This document shows positions 9,178-15,281 of a DNA stretch of 17,643 bases, one piece after another. Made by a program: the position numbers and the translations under genes. This DNA is from Bacteriovoracaceae bacterium UBA4573. GTDB lineage: Bacteria > Bdellovibrionota > UBA1018 > UBA923. The stretch is from contig DGKJ01000044.1 in assembly GCA_002387735.1 (NCBI GenBank), positions 1-17,643 on the forward strand. The letters are read 5' to 3'. Numbering within the stretch: position 1 is the stretch's first letter; the number at the start of each line of letters is the position of its first letter. Below the pieces are notes generated by a model, which saw nothing but the letters and a program-made list of their open reading frames with translations, had not been told where the DNA came from and did no database searches.

Positions 9178-9192
9178 GGAGATTAGATCTCC
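9178..9192. promoter_or_regulatory. Perfect 6-bp hairpin at the CSD stop / type IIG start junction
   Basis: On the minus strand GGAGAT-CTA-ATCTCC spans the last codons and stop of the cold-shock gene and ends 1 nt before the ATG of the restriction gene. The 5' arm carries the only GGAG near that start, so the hairpin would hide it until ribosomes finishing the upstream gene open it. Translational coupling is inferred. Confidence 0.4.
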
Positions 9193-9419
9193 TTAACGCG
9201 TGACACTTGTGTAAATGTCATATCTTCAAGAAGCTGAAATTTTACTTTTTGTTTATCTCGAAGAGCCAGACGCTTGGCAGACTTTGCAGAAGCCACCGAT
9301 TCGATTGCTGAGTGGTGTACAAAATACAAACTTCCATCTGCGCCTTTAATCAAGCCCTCGCCTGATTTTTCGTCGAACCAATGTACAGTACCCAAATGCC
9401 AATTTTTCTTTTGCGACAT
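9183..9419 (-). CDS. Cold-shock-domain (CspA-like) nucleic acid-binding protein
   Basis: 78 aa from the ATG at 9419, which has a strong GGAGGA 7 nt upstream; a longer reading from 9485 lacks that support. The cold-shock plan is visible: GTVHWFDEKSGEGLIK corresponds to the GxVKWFNxxKGFGFI strand pair with RNP1, and LYFVHHSAI to RNP2 (VFVHxSAI). RNP1 is weaker than usual, with Glu-Gly-Leu instead of Phe-Gly-Phe, and the linker is longer. It should bind single-stranded RNA or DNA. As leader of a two-gene operon with a type IIG restriction enzyme it may tune translation or expression of the toxic partner; this is inference. It is not a typical housekeeping csp, given its divergent RNP1 and its location. 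Confidence 0.75.
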   Translation of the reverse strand: MSQKKNWHLGTVHWFDEKSGEGLIKGADGSLYFVHHSAIESVASAKSAKRLALRDKQKVKFQLLEDMTFTQVSRVKEI

Positions 9420-9698
9420 AACTTCCTCCGTTGAAGTCACGTGAGAATTTATCCAGCGATCCCCTTTGAAAAAGGCGATGCGCAATTAGCAACCATGCTA
9501 GGACAATCAAGTAACTCTTCGGCTACGCCGCTAAAAACTGAAGAAGATTAACGGCATGGCTCGTTTTCACAGGGCCAATTCCGTCATAGGCAAAACATGC
9601 CTCTGAATAGGGCAAACGAATCAGTAATTCGGGGCACTTATACATCGAGACACTTCAATTGATTCAAGGAGTTACGTCCTGAGTCCGATGAGTGGACG
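9420..9698. other. Divergent intergenic region between CSD and DUF2779 genes
   Basis: 279 bp without a gene. It must carry the promoters for both flanking operons, but I found no convincing sigma-70 pair for either. TTGATT about 80-90 nt upstream of the CSD start on the minus strand, and TTATAC near 9639 on the plus strand, are weak candidates. TCACGTGA (9437-9444) is a short perfect palindrome in the CSD leader. Confidence 0.3.
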
Positions 9699-11705
9699 AT
9701 GGCCATCAAGCCGCGGCTCCTTTCAAAATCGCGTTTCAAACTAGGCTGCGAATGCCCAACGAAGCTCTTTTTCACGGGCAAACCGGAGTTCGGAAACACC
9801 AAACTCGACAACGCATTTCTAGCGGCACTCGCCGAGGGCGGGTTTCAAGTCGGTGCGCTAGCGAAGGCGTATCACGAGAACGGCGTCGAAGTGGAAGGAC
9901 TGGATGTCGCAAAAGCTGTGCAGCAGACTACGGAACTTCTCACTCAGGAAAACATTATCCTCTACGAACCCGCAATTCAGTTTGGCGATTATCTCGTTCG
10001 GGTAGACGTACTTGTAAAGAAGGGTAACCAGGTTGAGCTTATCGAAGTCAAAGCCAAGAGCTTCGACACTTCCGAAGAAAACCCCTTCTTCAATAAAACG
10101 CTCCTCAAAAAGGGTATCTATAAGCTCAGCGGCGACTGGGAGCCATATCTTCTCGACGTTGCGTTTCAAAAATACGTACTGACAAAAGCGCATCCAGACT
10201 GGAAAATCTCGGCCCATTTAATGCTGGCTGACAAGAATTCACGCGCATCTGTAGATGGCCTGAACCAGCGCTTCTTTCTGAAAAAGAGCGATGATGGCCA
10301 GGTCGGCGTTGAGATCGCCGCAGGGACGACACTTGCAGATCTCGGCGACAAGCTTCTCATTAAGGTCTGCGTCGATCAGGAAATTGCAGTCGCCCACGGC
10401 GCGAAATACGACGGCCGAACATTTGCGGAGTTCGCGCAATTTCTTGCAGACACTTACAAAAAAGATGCGTTTGTGTCGTCCTTGATCGGAAGCCACTGCA
10501 AACAGTGCGAGTTTCGAATTGGGGGAGCGGACAAAGAAGCCGGATCGAAAAGCGGATTCGATCTCTGCTGGCAGAAGGCCACGCGACTTGCCCCTGTCGA
10601 CCTAGAAACACCACTGGTCTTCGACATTTGGAACTTTCGCGGATCTCAGGAGCTGATCGACGCTGGACGCTTTTTGATGGCCCAAGTAAGTGAGACGGAT
10701 ATCGCTCCAACATCGCGTGAAAACGCCGACGGTCTTTCGAATACAGAACGCCAGTGGCTTCAAGTTCAAAAGGTTACAGCCCACGATAACACCCCGTACC
10801 TCGACGTCGACGGCTTGCTGAAGGAAATGAACTCGTGGACCTATCCGCTGCATTTCATCGATTTTGAAACAACGATGGTAGCGATCCCTTTCAATAGTGG
10901 CCGCCGCCCTTATGAACAGATTGCATTTCAGTTTTCACACCATGTGGTCAGCGAAGACGGAAAGATCGAGCATCGAACTGAGTACATCAATCGGGAGCGC
11001 GGAAAGTTCCCAAACTTTGAATTTGTCCGCAATCTTCGAAAAGCTTTGTCTGGCGACAACGGAACCATTTTCAGATTTGCAGCCCACGAAAACACCGTGC
11101 TTTGCCAGATTCACAAGCAACTGAGTGAATCAATAGAGAGCGATCGCGACGAACTAATGGCTTGGATCGAGTCCATTACTAAATCTACCGGTGGCTTCGA
11201 AATATCATGGGAAGGCTCTCGAAACATGGTTGATATGTGTGAACTCGTAAAAAAATATTTTTACCATCCGCTAACAGAAGGCTCAAACTCTATAAAAAAA
11301 GTGCTTCCGGCCATACTTCAAACATCAGAGCACCTGCAAACCGTTTACTCGCAACCCATTTATGGGTCGCACACCGAAATAAAAAGTAAAAATTTCAGTA
11401 ACTGGAATTGGATTCAAAGGGATAACAACGGCACTGTAGTAGACCCGTATAAACTATTACCACCGATTTTTTCTGATCTTGATGTAGCAGAAATGGATTT
11501 ACTCATTACCTCTGACAGCATTGCAGATGGCGGCGGCGCAATGACCGCATACGCAAGAATGCAATTCACCGAAATGTCAGAAATTGAGTGTGACAGAGTA
11601 ACGAAAGCACTTTTGAAATATTGTGAACTAGATACGTTCGCAATGGTGCTAATTTTTGAGTATTGGAAAACACAGATAAAAGCATTTACAGAGAAAGTGG
11701 CGTAA
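9699..11705 (+). CDS. DUF2779 protein: Cas4-like PD-(D/E)XK nuclease plus DEDD exonuclease domain
   Basis: 668 aa. The N-terminal third resembles Cas4/AddB iron-sulfur nucleases: Cys17/Cys19 near the start, D103 (VRVDVLV), E116-V-K118 (ELIEVKAK), then Cys267/Cys270 (CKQC) and Cys290. These give the four cysteines of a 4Fe-4S clasp. The middle and C-terminal parts are the DUF2779 region with an RNase T-like DEDD core: FIDFET (D388, E390), AHENT (about 462-466), VDMCEL (D512) and ELDTFAM near the end (about D650). The protein therefore joins two exonuclease folds. The ATG at 9699 has only a weak ribosome site; an AAGGAG lies 27 nt upstream without a matching in-frame start. It is 3 nt from the GIY-YIG gene, forming one operon. 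Base composition turns visibly AT-richer after about 11230. Function is likely DNA end processing in defence. Confidence 0.82.
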   Translation: MAIKPRLLSKSRFKLGCECPTKLFFTGKPEFGNTKLDNAFLAALAEGGFQVGALAKAYHENGVEVEGLDVAKAVQQTTELLTQENIILYEPAIQFGDYLVRVDVLVKKGNQVELIEVKAKSFDTSEENPFFNKTLLKKGIYKLSGDWEPYLLDVAFQKYVLTKAHPDWKISAHLMLADKNSRASVDGLNQRFFLKKSDDGQVGVEIAAGTTLADLGDKLLIKVCVDQEIAVAHGAKYDGRTFAEFAQFLADTYKKDAFVSSLIGSHCKQCEFRIGGADKEAGSKSGFDLCWQKATRLAPVDLETPLVFDIWNFRGSQELIDAGRFLMAQVSETDIAPTSRENADGLSNTERQWLQVQKVTAHDNTPYLDVDGLLKEMNSWTYPLHFIDFETTMVAIPFNSGRRPYEQIAFQFSHHVVSEDGKIEHRTEYINRERGKFPNFEFVRNLRKALSGDNGTIFRFAAHENTVLCQIHKQLSESIESDRDELMAWIESITKSTGGFEISWEGSRNMVDMCELVKKYFYHPLTEGSNSIKKVLPAILQTSEHLQTVYSQPIYGSHTEIKSKNFSNWNWIQRDNNGTVVDPYKLLPPIFSDLDVAEMDLLITSDSIADGGGAMTAYARMQFTEMSEIECDRVTKALLKYCELDTFAMVLIFEYWKTQIKAFTEKVA

Positions 11706-11708
11706 AAA

Positions 11709-12404
11709 ATGGCAAAGCAAAGACAGTCGCGACACCTCGTCGTTCAGTACATAGAACGGGTTCGAAGTGAGATATTTGAAGTATATCATCGGGAAATAAA
11801 GAAATTCGCCAAGGGCCGAAACGGCATTTATACTCTCTACTCAGGCAACAAACTATACTATGTGGGCCTTGCATCGAGCTTAACCGGAAGAATCAATGGT
11901 CACCTTCGAGACCGTCACAAGGGAGAGTGGGACACATTTAGTATGTATCTCACCGCTGATCCAACCTATTTAAAGGAAATTGAATCTCTTATCCTGAGGA
12001 TAGTAGATCTAAAAGGCAACAGAGTTAGGGGCAAACTAAAAAACGCACTAGATTTGCGGCGCGAGCTTCTTAAAGAGTTGAAATATAGCCAGAAAACACA
12101 ACTCGATTTCTTAATGGGGCGTACAGATTACAAGCGCTTATTCATGGCAACAAAGCACATCGGCGAAAATCAAACGGAGCTCATTAGATATGGCCTCGGG
12201 TCAACGAATATCTGTGCTAAATACAAAGGGAAAACTTATCAAGCTCGCATTGACCGCAATGGATGGGTTTTGTTTAAGAGTAAAAAGTTTTCTTCACTAA
12301 GCGCAGCAGGAATTCACATTCTAAATCGAAGTTGTAATGGTTGGACATTTTGGATGGCAAAAAGCAGAACCGGGAAATGGGAAAAGCTCGATGCGTGGCG
12401 ATAG
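11709..12404 (+). CDS. GIY-YIG nuclease with C-terminal RAMA-like domain
   Basis: 231 aa. The GIY-YIG core is GIY (39-41), YVG (51-53), R61 after LTG, and E92 in YLKEIESLIL, which are the usual catalytic positions. A helical linker leads to a C-terminal module from about 169: YKGKTYQARIDRNGWVLF, then FSSLSAAGIHILNRSCNGW and FWMAK. This matches the RAMA (restriction enzyme and adenine methylase associated) pattern, a domain predicted to read modified DNA. A nuclease joined to a RAMA reader suggests cutting of DNA that carries, or lacks, a modification. It is the second gene after DUF2779 with a 3-nt gap, so the two proteins probably act together. It ends 6 bp from the convergent HNH gene. The GIY-YIG call is firm; the RAMA call is by pattern. 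Confidence 0.83.
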   Translation: MAKQRQSRHLVVQYIERVRSEIFEVYHREIKKFAKGRNGIYTLYSGNKLYYVGLASSLTGRINGHLRDRHKGEWDTFSMYLTADPTYLKEIESLILRIVDLKGNRVRGKLKNALDLRRELLKELKYSQKTQLDFLMGRTDYKRLFMATKHIGENQTELIRYGLGSTNICAKYKGKTYQARIDRNGWVLFKSKKFSSLSAAGIHILNRSCNGWTFWMAKSRTGKWEKLDAWR

Positions 12405-12410
12405 GGAAGT

Positions 12411-12719
12411 TTAATACCCATATTTCGAAATGTGGACCCGCACAATATCTGCTACAGTGCTCTCATTTATATTGCGTTTCACACAATAGTCTTTAGAAAA
12501 CCAAACTCGCAAACTTTTTGCTCCCTTACTCGAATTACATGACCTACAGCAAAGAGCAATATTTTCAGCAGTCGTAATTTTTATATCGTTTATAATATGT
12601 TCCCATGAAGCACCGCTACCTGTGCCGGCTTTGTTGAATTCGATATGGCAGTAGACGCATTTGCGATCTCGGCTTCGAACTAAAGTTTCAATTTCTAGCG
12701 GGATACCCCAGTTATTCAT
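12411..12719 (-). CDS. HNH endonuclease
   Basis: 102 aa. The zinc-type HNH core is complete: CVYC (C21, C24), WEHI (E40, H41), N53 in AENIALCC, and the second zinc pair C58-X2-C61 before NSSKG. The length is that of a minimal stand-alone HNH domain with a short C-terminal helix. Its ATG shares one base with the stop of the XRE gene (TAATG), so the pair is translated together. An XRE regulator directly upstream resembles the controller-plus-nuclease order of small restriction or toxin units, but no methylase is adjacent. AT-rich codon use sets it apart from the genes to its right. Confidence 0.85.
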   Translation of the reverse strand: MNNWGIPLEIETLVRSRDRKCVYCHIEFNKAGTGSGASWEHIINDIKITTAENIALCCRSCNSSKGAKSLRVWFSKDYCVKRNINESTVADIVRVHISKYGY

Positions 12720-13087
12720 TATTTCAAAAAACCTATATCTTTTGCGTATTGAATTATTTTTCCCAATGCCGTGTACAAATGAGGCGTTAGTTTTTCGACA
12801 TCGCCGTATTTCGATTTAAGGCGAGCGAGGTCGAATACGTGAATATCTTTACTCGCGAAAATCGTAGCAATGTCGGTATCAAGAGCTACCGCAATTTTTT
12901 GAAGAGTATTTACACTTGGGTCCATTCGTCCAGTTTCGATCTGGGCAACTGTAGACTGCGAAATGCCCGCAGTTTTAGCGAGCGACTTTTGCGATAGTTC
13001 GCGAGACTCGCGTATAAATCTAACCCTAGCCCCGAGGTTGTAATAGTCGTCTCGTGGCGGGTCTTTTTTCTTCTTTTGTCGCTTCAT
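12719..13087 (-). CDS. XRE-family helix-turn-helix regulator
   Basis: 122 aa from the ATG at 13087; an upstream TTG at 13165 would add 26 residues but runs through the operator palindrome and is less likely. A lysine-rich N-terminus (KRQKKKKDPP) precedes a classic HTH_3 domain (about residues 18-72): RVRFIRESRELSQKSLAKTA, GISQSTVAQIETGRMDPS and TLQKIAVALD. A C-terminal tail of about 50 residues (LARLKSKYGDVEKLTPHLYTALGK) has no motif I know. It most likely binds the palindrome at 13115-13131 in its own upstream region, controlling itself and the HNH gene and possibly the divergent MORN gene. Confidence 0.85.
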   Translation of the reverse strand: MKRQKKKKDPPRDDYYNLGARVRFIRESRELSQKSLAKTAGISQSTVAQIETGRMDPSVNTLQKIAVALDTDIATIFASKDIHVFDLARLKSKYGDVEKLTPHLYTALGKIIQYAKDIGFLK

Positions 13088-13114
13088 TTTGGTTGATATC
13101 CTATGATTATTATC

Positions 13115-13131
13115 ACTACTTAATAAGTAGT
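13115..13131. promoter_or_regulatory. Palindromic operator candidate upstream of XRE gene
   Basis: ACTACTTAATAAGTAGT has perfect 7-bp arms around a 3-bp centre. It sits 28 bp before the XRE start in an AT-rich divergent region, the expected place for an autoregulatory site of a dimeric HTH protein. Confidence 0.55.
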
Positions 13132-13181
13132 ATGAGTATATCAAAGAATTCGTTAACAATATCAAATATTAGTAATAATAC

Positions 13182-13210
13182 TTGACTAAATTAACGCAAG
13201 GCATTACAAT
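13182..13210 (+). promoter_or_regulatory. Sigma-70 promoter of the MORN gene
   Basis: TTGACT (13182-13187), a 17-bp spacer, then TACAAT (13205-13210). Each box differs from consensus by one base. AGGAG follows at 13224-13228, 6 nt before the ATG. It is the best promoter in the window and lies in an AT-rich stretch. Confidence 0.8.
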
Positions 13211-13234
13211 TAAGTAAATCTATAGGAGTTTCAT

Positions 13235-13891
13235 ATGGATACGACATTAACGACCTGGATCAAAAAGAATGCCTACCCAAATGGCCAGATCAAAACAGCG
13301 GCCAGATACCAAGGGAAATCGCTTCACGGAGTGGCAGTAGGATATTTTGCTTCGGGAGGTGTGCGATTTGTAGAACACTTCAAAAAGGGAAAACTCCATG
13401 GGAATTGCCGCCATTGGTATGAAAATAGAGAGCCTCATTGCAAAGGCAATTATGTCGAAGGACGCCGGGAAGGTTTTTGGCAGTGGTGGCACTCCAACGG
13501 CAAACCATCAAACTGCGCAGTATTTAGAAAAGGGCAAAAAAATGGGTGGGGAGCGTCGTTTCATGAGAATGGAATAACCTCTGGAATCATACATTGGGTC
13601 GACAACCAAGCCGACGGAATAGCCGTAGGTTGGTTTGATAATGGCGAACTCGAATACGTTTCAAATTACAAAGAGGGTGTATTGCATGGCTTTTCCCTTG
13701 AGCAAGACTCCCATGGGCGTGTTGTATCCTACAACATATATGAAAACGGCCGATTGGTATTAGGCTCTGTTCCAAATGCACTCGAAGTTGAAAAACTGAT
13801 TAAAACTGCGATTCGGGGAGTAAGGAGCAACCTCCAAATCTCTTTGGTTCAGTTTGGTCGGTCGAAACTTCGAAGTAGAAGCGCGGCTTAA
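13235..13891 (+). CDS. MORN-repeat protein of unknown function
   Basis: 218 aa. About six MORN-variant (toxin-antitoxin YwqK-like) repeats of roughly 20-23 residues run from 13 to 175. Each has an aromatic and Asn-Gly core, for example WYENREPHCKGNYVEGRREG, WWHSNGKPSNCAVFRKGQKNG, WFDNGELEYVSNYKEGVLHG and IYENGRL. The last 35 residues are basic (SKLRSRSAA) and outside the repeats. There is no signal peptide or membrane segment, so it is likely cytoplasmic. Such repeats make extended beta-hairpin platforms for protein or lipid binding. The start is well supported by AGGAG and a strong promoter. Its stop overlaps that of the convergent replication gene (shared TTAA). The link to the XRE-HNH pair is only the shared divergent promoter region, where it could be an immunity or effector partner. 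Confidence 0.75.
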   Translation: MDTTLTTWIKKNAYPNGQIKTAARYQGKSLHGVAVGYFASGGVRFVEHFKKGKLHGNCRHWYENREPHCKGNYVEGRREGFWQWWHSNGKPSNCAVFRKGQKNGWGASFHENGITSGIIHWVDNQADGIAVGWFDNGELEYVSNYKEGVLHGFSLEQDSHGRVVSYNIYENGRLVLGSVPNALEVEKLIKTAIRGVRSNLQISLVQFGRSKLRSRSAA

Positions 13892-14607
13892 TTTGAGTTC
13901 GTGCTTCTGGGCTCTCGGGCGTTAAGTTCTTCCCACCAGGAATCGATCGCCACCATTCGTGCGATTCGATCGTTGGGCTTGAACGGAAGCGTTTGCAAAT
14001 ACTTGTGAATTACTTCCGTTTGTTTTTCCTCACTCGAAAACGCTCTTGTGAAGGCTTCTTCACGGATCGTCCATTCGGCTGCCTCTCTCTCCTCCACTGC
14101 AGCTCTCATTTGTTTGGATTCTGTTTCTCGTTTCTCACGTGCGATACGTTCATAACGCGCTTTCCGCAGCTTTTCGATTTCAGGCATTATCTCAGCGATA
14201 GCCTTTGATAGGTAGGCCATCGGCGAGTGGCAAGGCTGTACATTTTCACCGCGACCAACACCGTGTTTCTGAACAAATGCGAGGCAATCAGCGATGTCTA
14301 CATCGGGAAATTCGTTTTGAAGGTTCTGAAAATAATTCAATTCACTCTCTCGCTTTTTTGCGGGCTTTAGTTCAGCAAAATATTTACTCAAAATTTCTGG
14401 AAGCAGGGAAAGAGAGAGTTTGTTTTCTATATTTTCTTTATCTTTAAAGTAGGTCTGATTTCCGACCCCCGCCTCGGTTGATTTTTGAACCTCGGCGGGG
14501 ATCATTTTTTTAACCAAGGTCGTTTTTGTTACCTCGGGCGCTTTTTCAACCAGGGTTGTATTGCCATCTCGATTCGAATTGATGAGCTGATCCCATTCTG
14601 GCGGCAA
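13888..14607 (-). CDS. Replication protein (phage O-like), C-terminal part after frameshift
   Basis: 239 aa read from a TTG at 14607, but this is not a true start. Reading the same frame upstream to about 14775 gives SISFQRKRAPLSKSVLERRS followed by LRGAAVLEALSGLCQKGLIE, the second half of the winged helix begun in the 14658-15281 gene. Without the break the protein would be about 464 aa. This part holds a second short repeat block (TTLVEKAPEV, PAEVQKST), then an ordered region from about 80, a charged coiled-coil-like helix (EKLRKARYERIAREKRETES) and a C-terminal tail ending NAREPRSTNSN. The DNA of its 5' part carries five CCNNGG motifs and an AT-rich tract. It may be untranslated in this strain if the frameshift is real. 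Confidence 0.6.
   Translation of the reverse strand: MPPEWDQLINSNRDGNTTLVEKAPEVTKTTLVKKMIPAEVQKSTEAGVGNQTYFKDKENIENKLSLSLLPEILSKYFAELKPAKKRESELNYFQNLQNEFPDVDIADCLAFVQKHGVGRGENVQPCHSPMAYLSKAIAEIMPEIEKLRKARYERIAREKRETESKQMRAAVEEREAAEWTIREEAFTRAFSSEEKQTEVIHKYLQTLPFKPNDRIARMVAIDSWWEELNAREPRSTNSN
14421..14450. other. AT-rich tract, candidate DNA-unwinding element
   Basis: 25 of 30 bases are A or T, inside the replication gene and 21 bp from the nearest CCNNGG motif of the second cluster. Iterons next to an AT-rich stretch within the initiator gene is the lambda-type origin layout. Origin function is inferred. Confidence 0.4.
14472..14555. repeat. Second CCNNGG iteron-like cluster (5 units)
   Basis: CCNNGG occurs at 14472, 14490, 14514, 14532 and 14550, with steps of 18, 24, 18 and 18 bp. 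Four of the five are preceded by a T-run (such as TTTTTGAACCTCGG). Each falls in the same codon phase (xCC NNG Gxx) as the first cluster, provided one base is restored at 14775-14777. Confidence 0.75.
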
Positions 14608-14657
14608 AACAAGGCCCAGTTGATTCGGGCGATTTTCATCACCCTGAATTTTCTCGA

Positions 14658-15281
14658 TTAGTCCTTTCTGACAAAGCCCAGAAAGCGCTTCAAGTACAGC
14701 GGCTCCACGAAGCCCGCTACGGCGTTCGAGAACTGACTTTGAAAGCGGAGCGCGCTTGCGCTGAAACGAAATCGAAAGCGCGCAATGAGGAGCGCGAGCT
14801 TGATCTCGTTCTTGGTAAAGTCACCGCTTGCGAGACGCATCAGAGTTGTATTTGGTAGTCGAGTGTAGCCTTTTTCCAATCCCTCGATTGCACGCTCTTC
14901 GAGTAGCACCGAGCTGTCCTGCTCTGTTGCTCGACGGGGGCTGGTTGATGAGGCGACCTCGGTCTTGTTTCCGACCGAGGTTTGTTTTTCGACCACGGCA
15001 GTTTCTTGAGCCAAGGAAGGACTTTCGACCGTGGTAGGTAATTCAACCTCGGTTTGTTTTTGGACCTCGGGTGCGATTGCTGCCTGGGTTGTTGGTTGTG
15101 CCACGGTCGATTTTACGGCCTCGGTGTGAGAATCAACCAAGGTCGAATTTTCCACCTGGGTAGGTTTTTCGACCAGGGGTGCTGCCTCTGGCGGTGTAAA
15201 CGACGGAGCTTTCGCAGGTAAACGCAGAGGTTTATTGACTTGGAGCGATTGCATTGCTGCTTTTAGATCTGACTTACTCAT
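14658..15281 (-). CDS. Replication protein (phage O-like), N-terminal part, truncated by frameshift
   Basis: 207 aa; the ATG overlaps the end of parA by 8 nt. Residues 37-112 are a six-residue repeat (VExxTx, thirteen units), probably disordered. From 139 a winged helix like the N-terminal domain of phage replication protein O starts: GYTRLPNTTLMRLASGDFTK, NEIKLALLIARF. After F169 the frame is lost, and the final 38 residues (FRFSASALRF to the stop) are out of frame. Reading TTTT instead of TTT at 14775-14777 (minus strand) restores the fold into the downstream gene. No standard -1 slippery heptamer is present, so a one-base deletion is the best reading. The product should be an origin-binding initiator; the repeats in its own DNA are the likely binding sites. 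The RepO match is by pattern. Confidence 0.65.
   Translation of the reverse strand: MSKSDLKAAMQSLQVNKPLRLPAKAPSFTPPEAAPLVEKPTQVENSTLVDSHTEAVKSTVAQPTTQAAIAPEVQKQTEVELPTTVESPSLAQETAVVEKQTSVGNKTEVASSTSPRRATEQDSSVLLEERAIEGLEKGYTRLPNTTLMRLASGDFTKNEIKLALLIARFRFRFSASALRFQSQFSNAVAGFVEPLYLKRFLGFVRKD
14957..15178. repeat. Array of 13 CCNNGG motifs with exact 18-bp period (iteron or centromere candidate)
   Basis: CCNNGG begins at 14957, 14975, 14993, 15011, 15029, 15047, 15065, 15083, 15101, 15119, 15137, 15155 and 15173, with no exception. Most units have a T-run before the motif on the plus strand (TTTTTCGACCNNGG-like). The bases encode xCC-NNG-G, Thr/Pro/Ala-x-Val/Ala. Glu inside the motif is always GAG, while Glu just after it is always GAA, so the DNA is conserved beyond the need of the protein. 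Confidence 0.9.

Noticed and set aside
9420..9485. Longer start for the cold-shock gene
   Set aside because: The extra 22 residues have no cold-shock homology, and the strong GGAGGA sits right before the inner ATG at 9419.
13088..13165. Longer XRE protein from a TTG at 13165
   Set aside because: It would translate through the operator palindrome and lacks a ribosome site; the ATG at 13087 starts directly before the basic HTH region.
14770..14785. Programmed -1 ribosomal frameshift in the replication gene
   Set aside because: The junction (CGC TTT CGA) has no X XXY YYZ slippery heptamer and no clear downstream pseudoknot, so a plain deletion is more likely.
14957..15178. CRISPR-like regular array
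   Set aside because: The period is 18 bp with only six fixed bases, there are no 20-40 bp repeats with unique spacers, and the stretch is an open reading frame; no cas genes except a Cas4-like domain in a DUF2779 protein.
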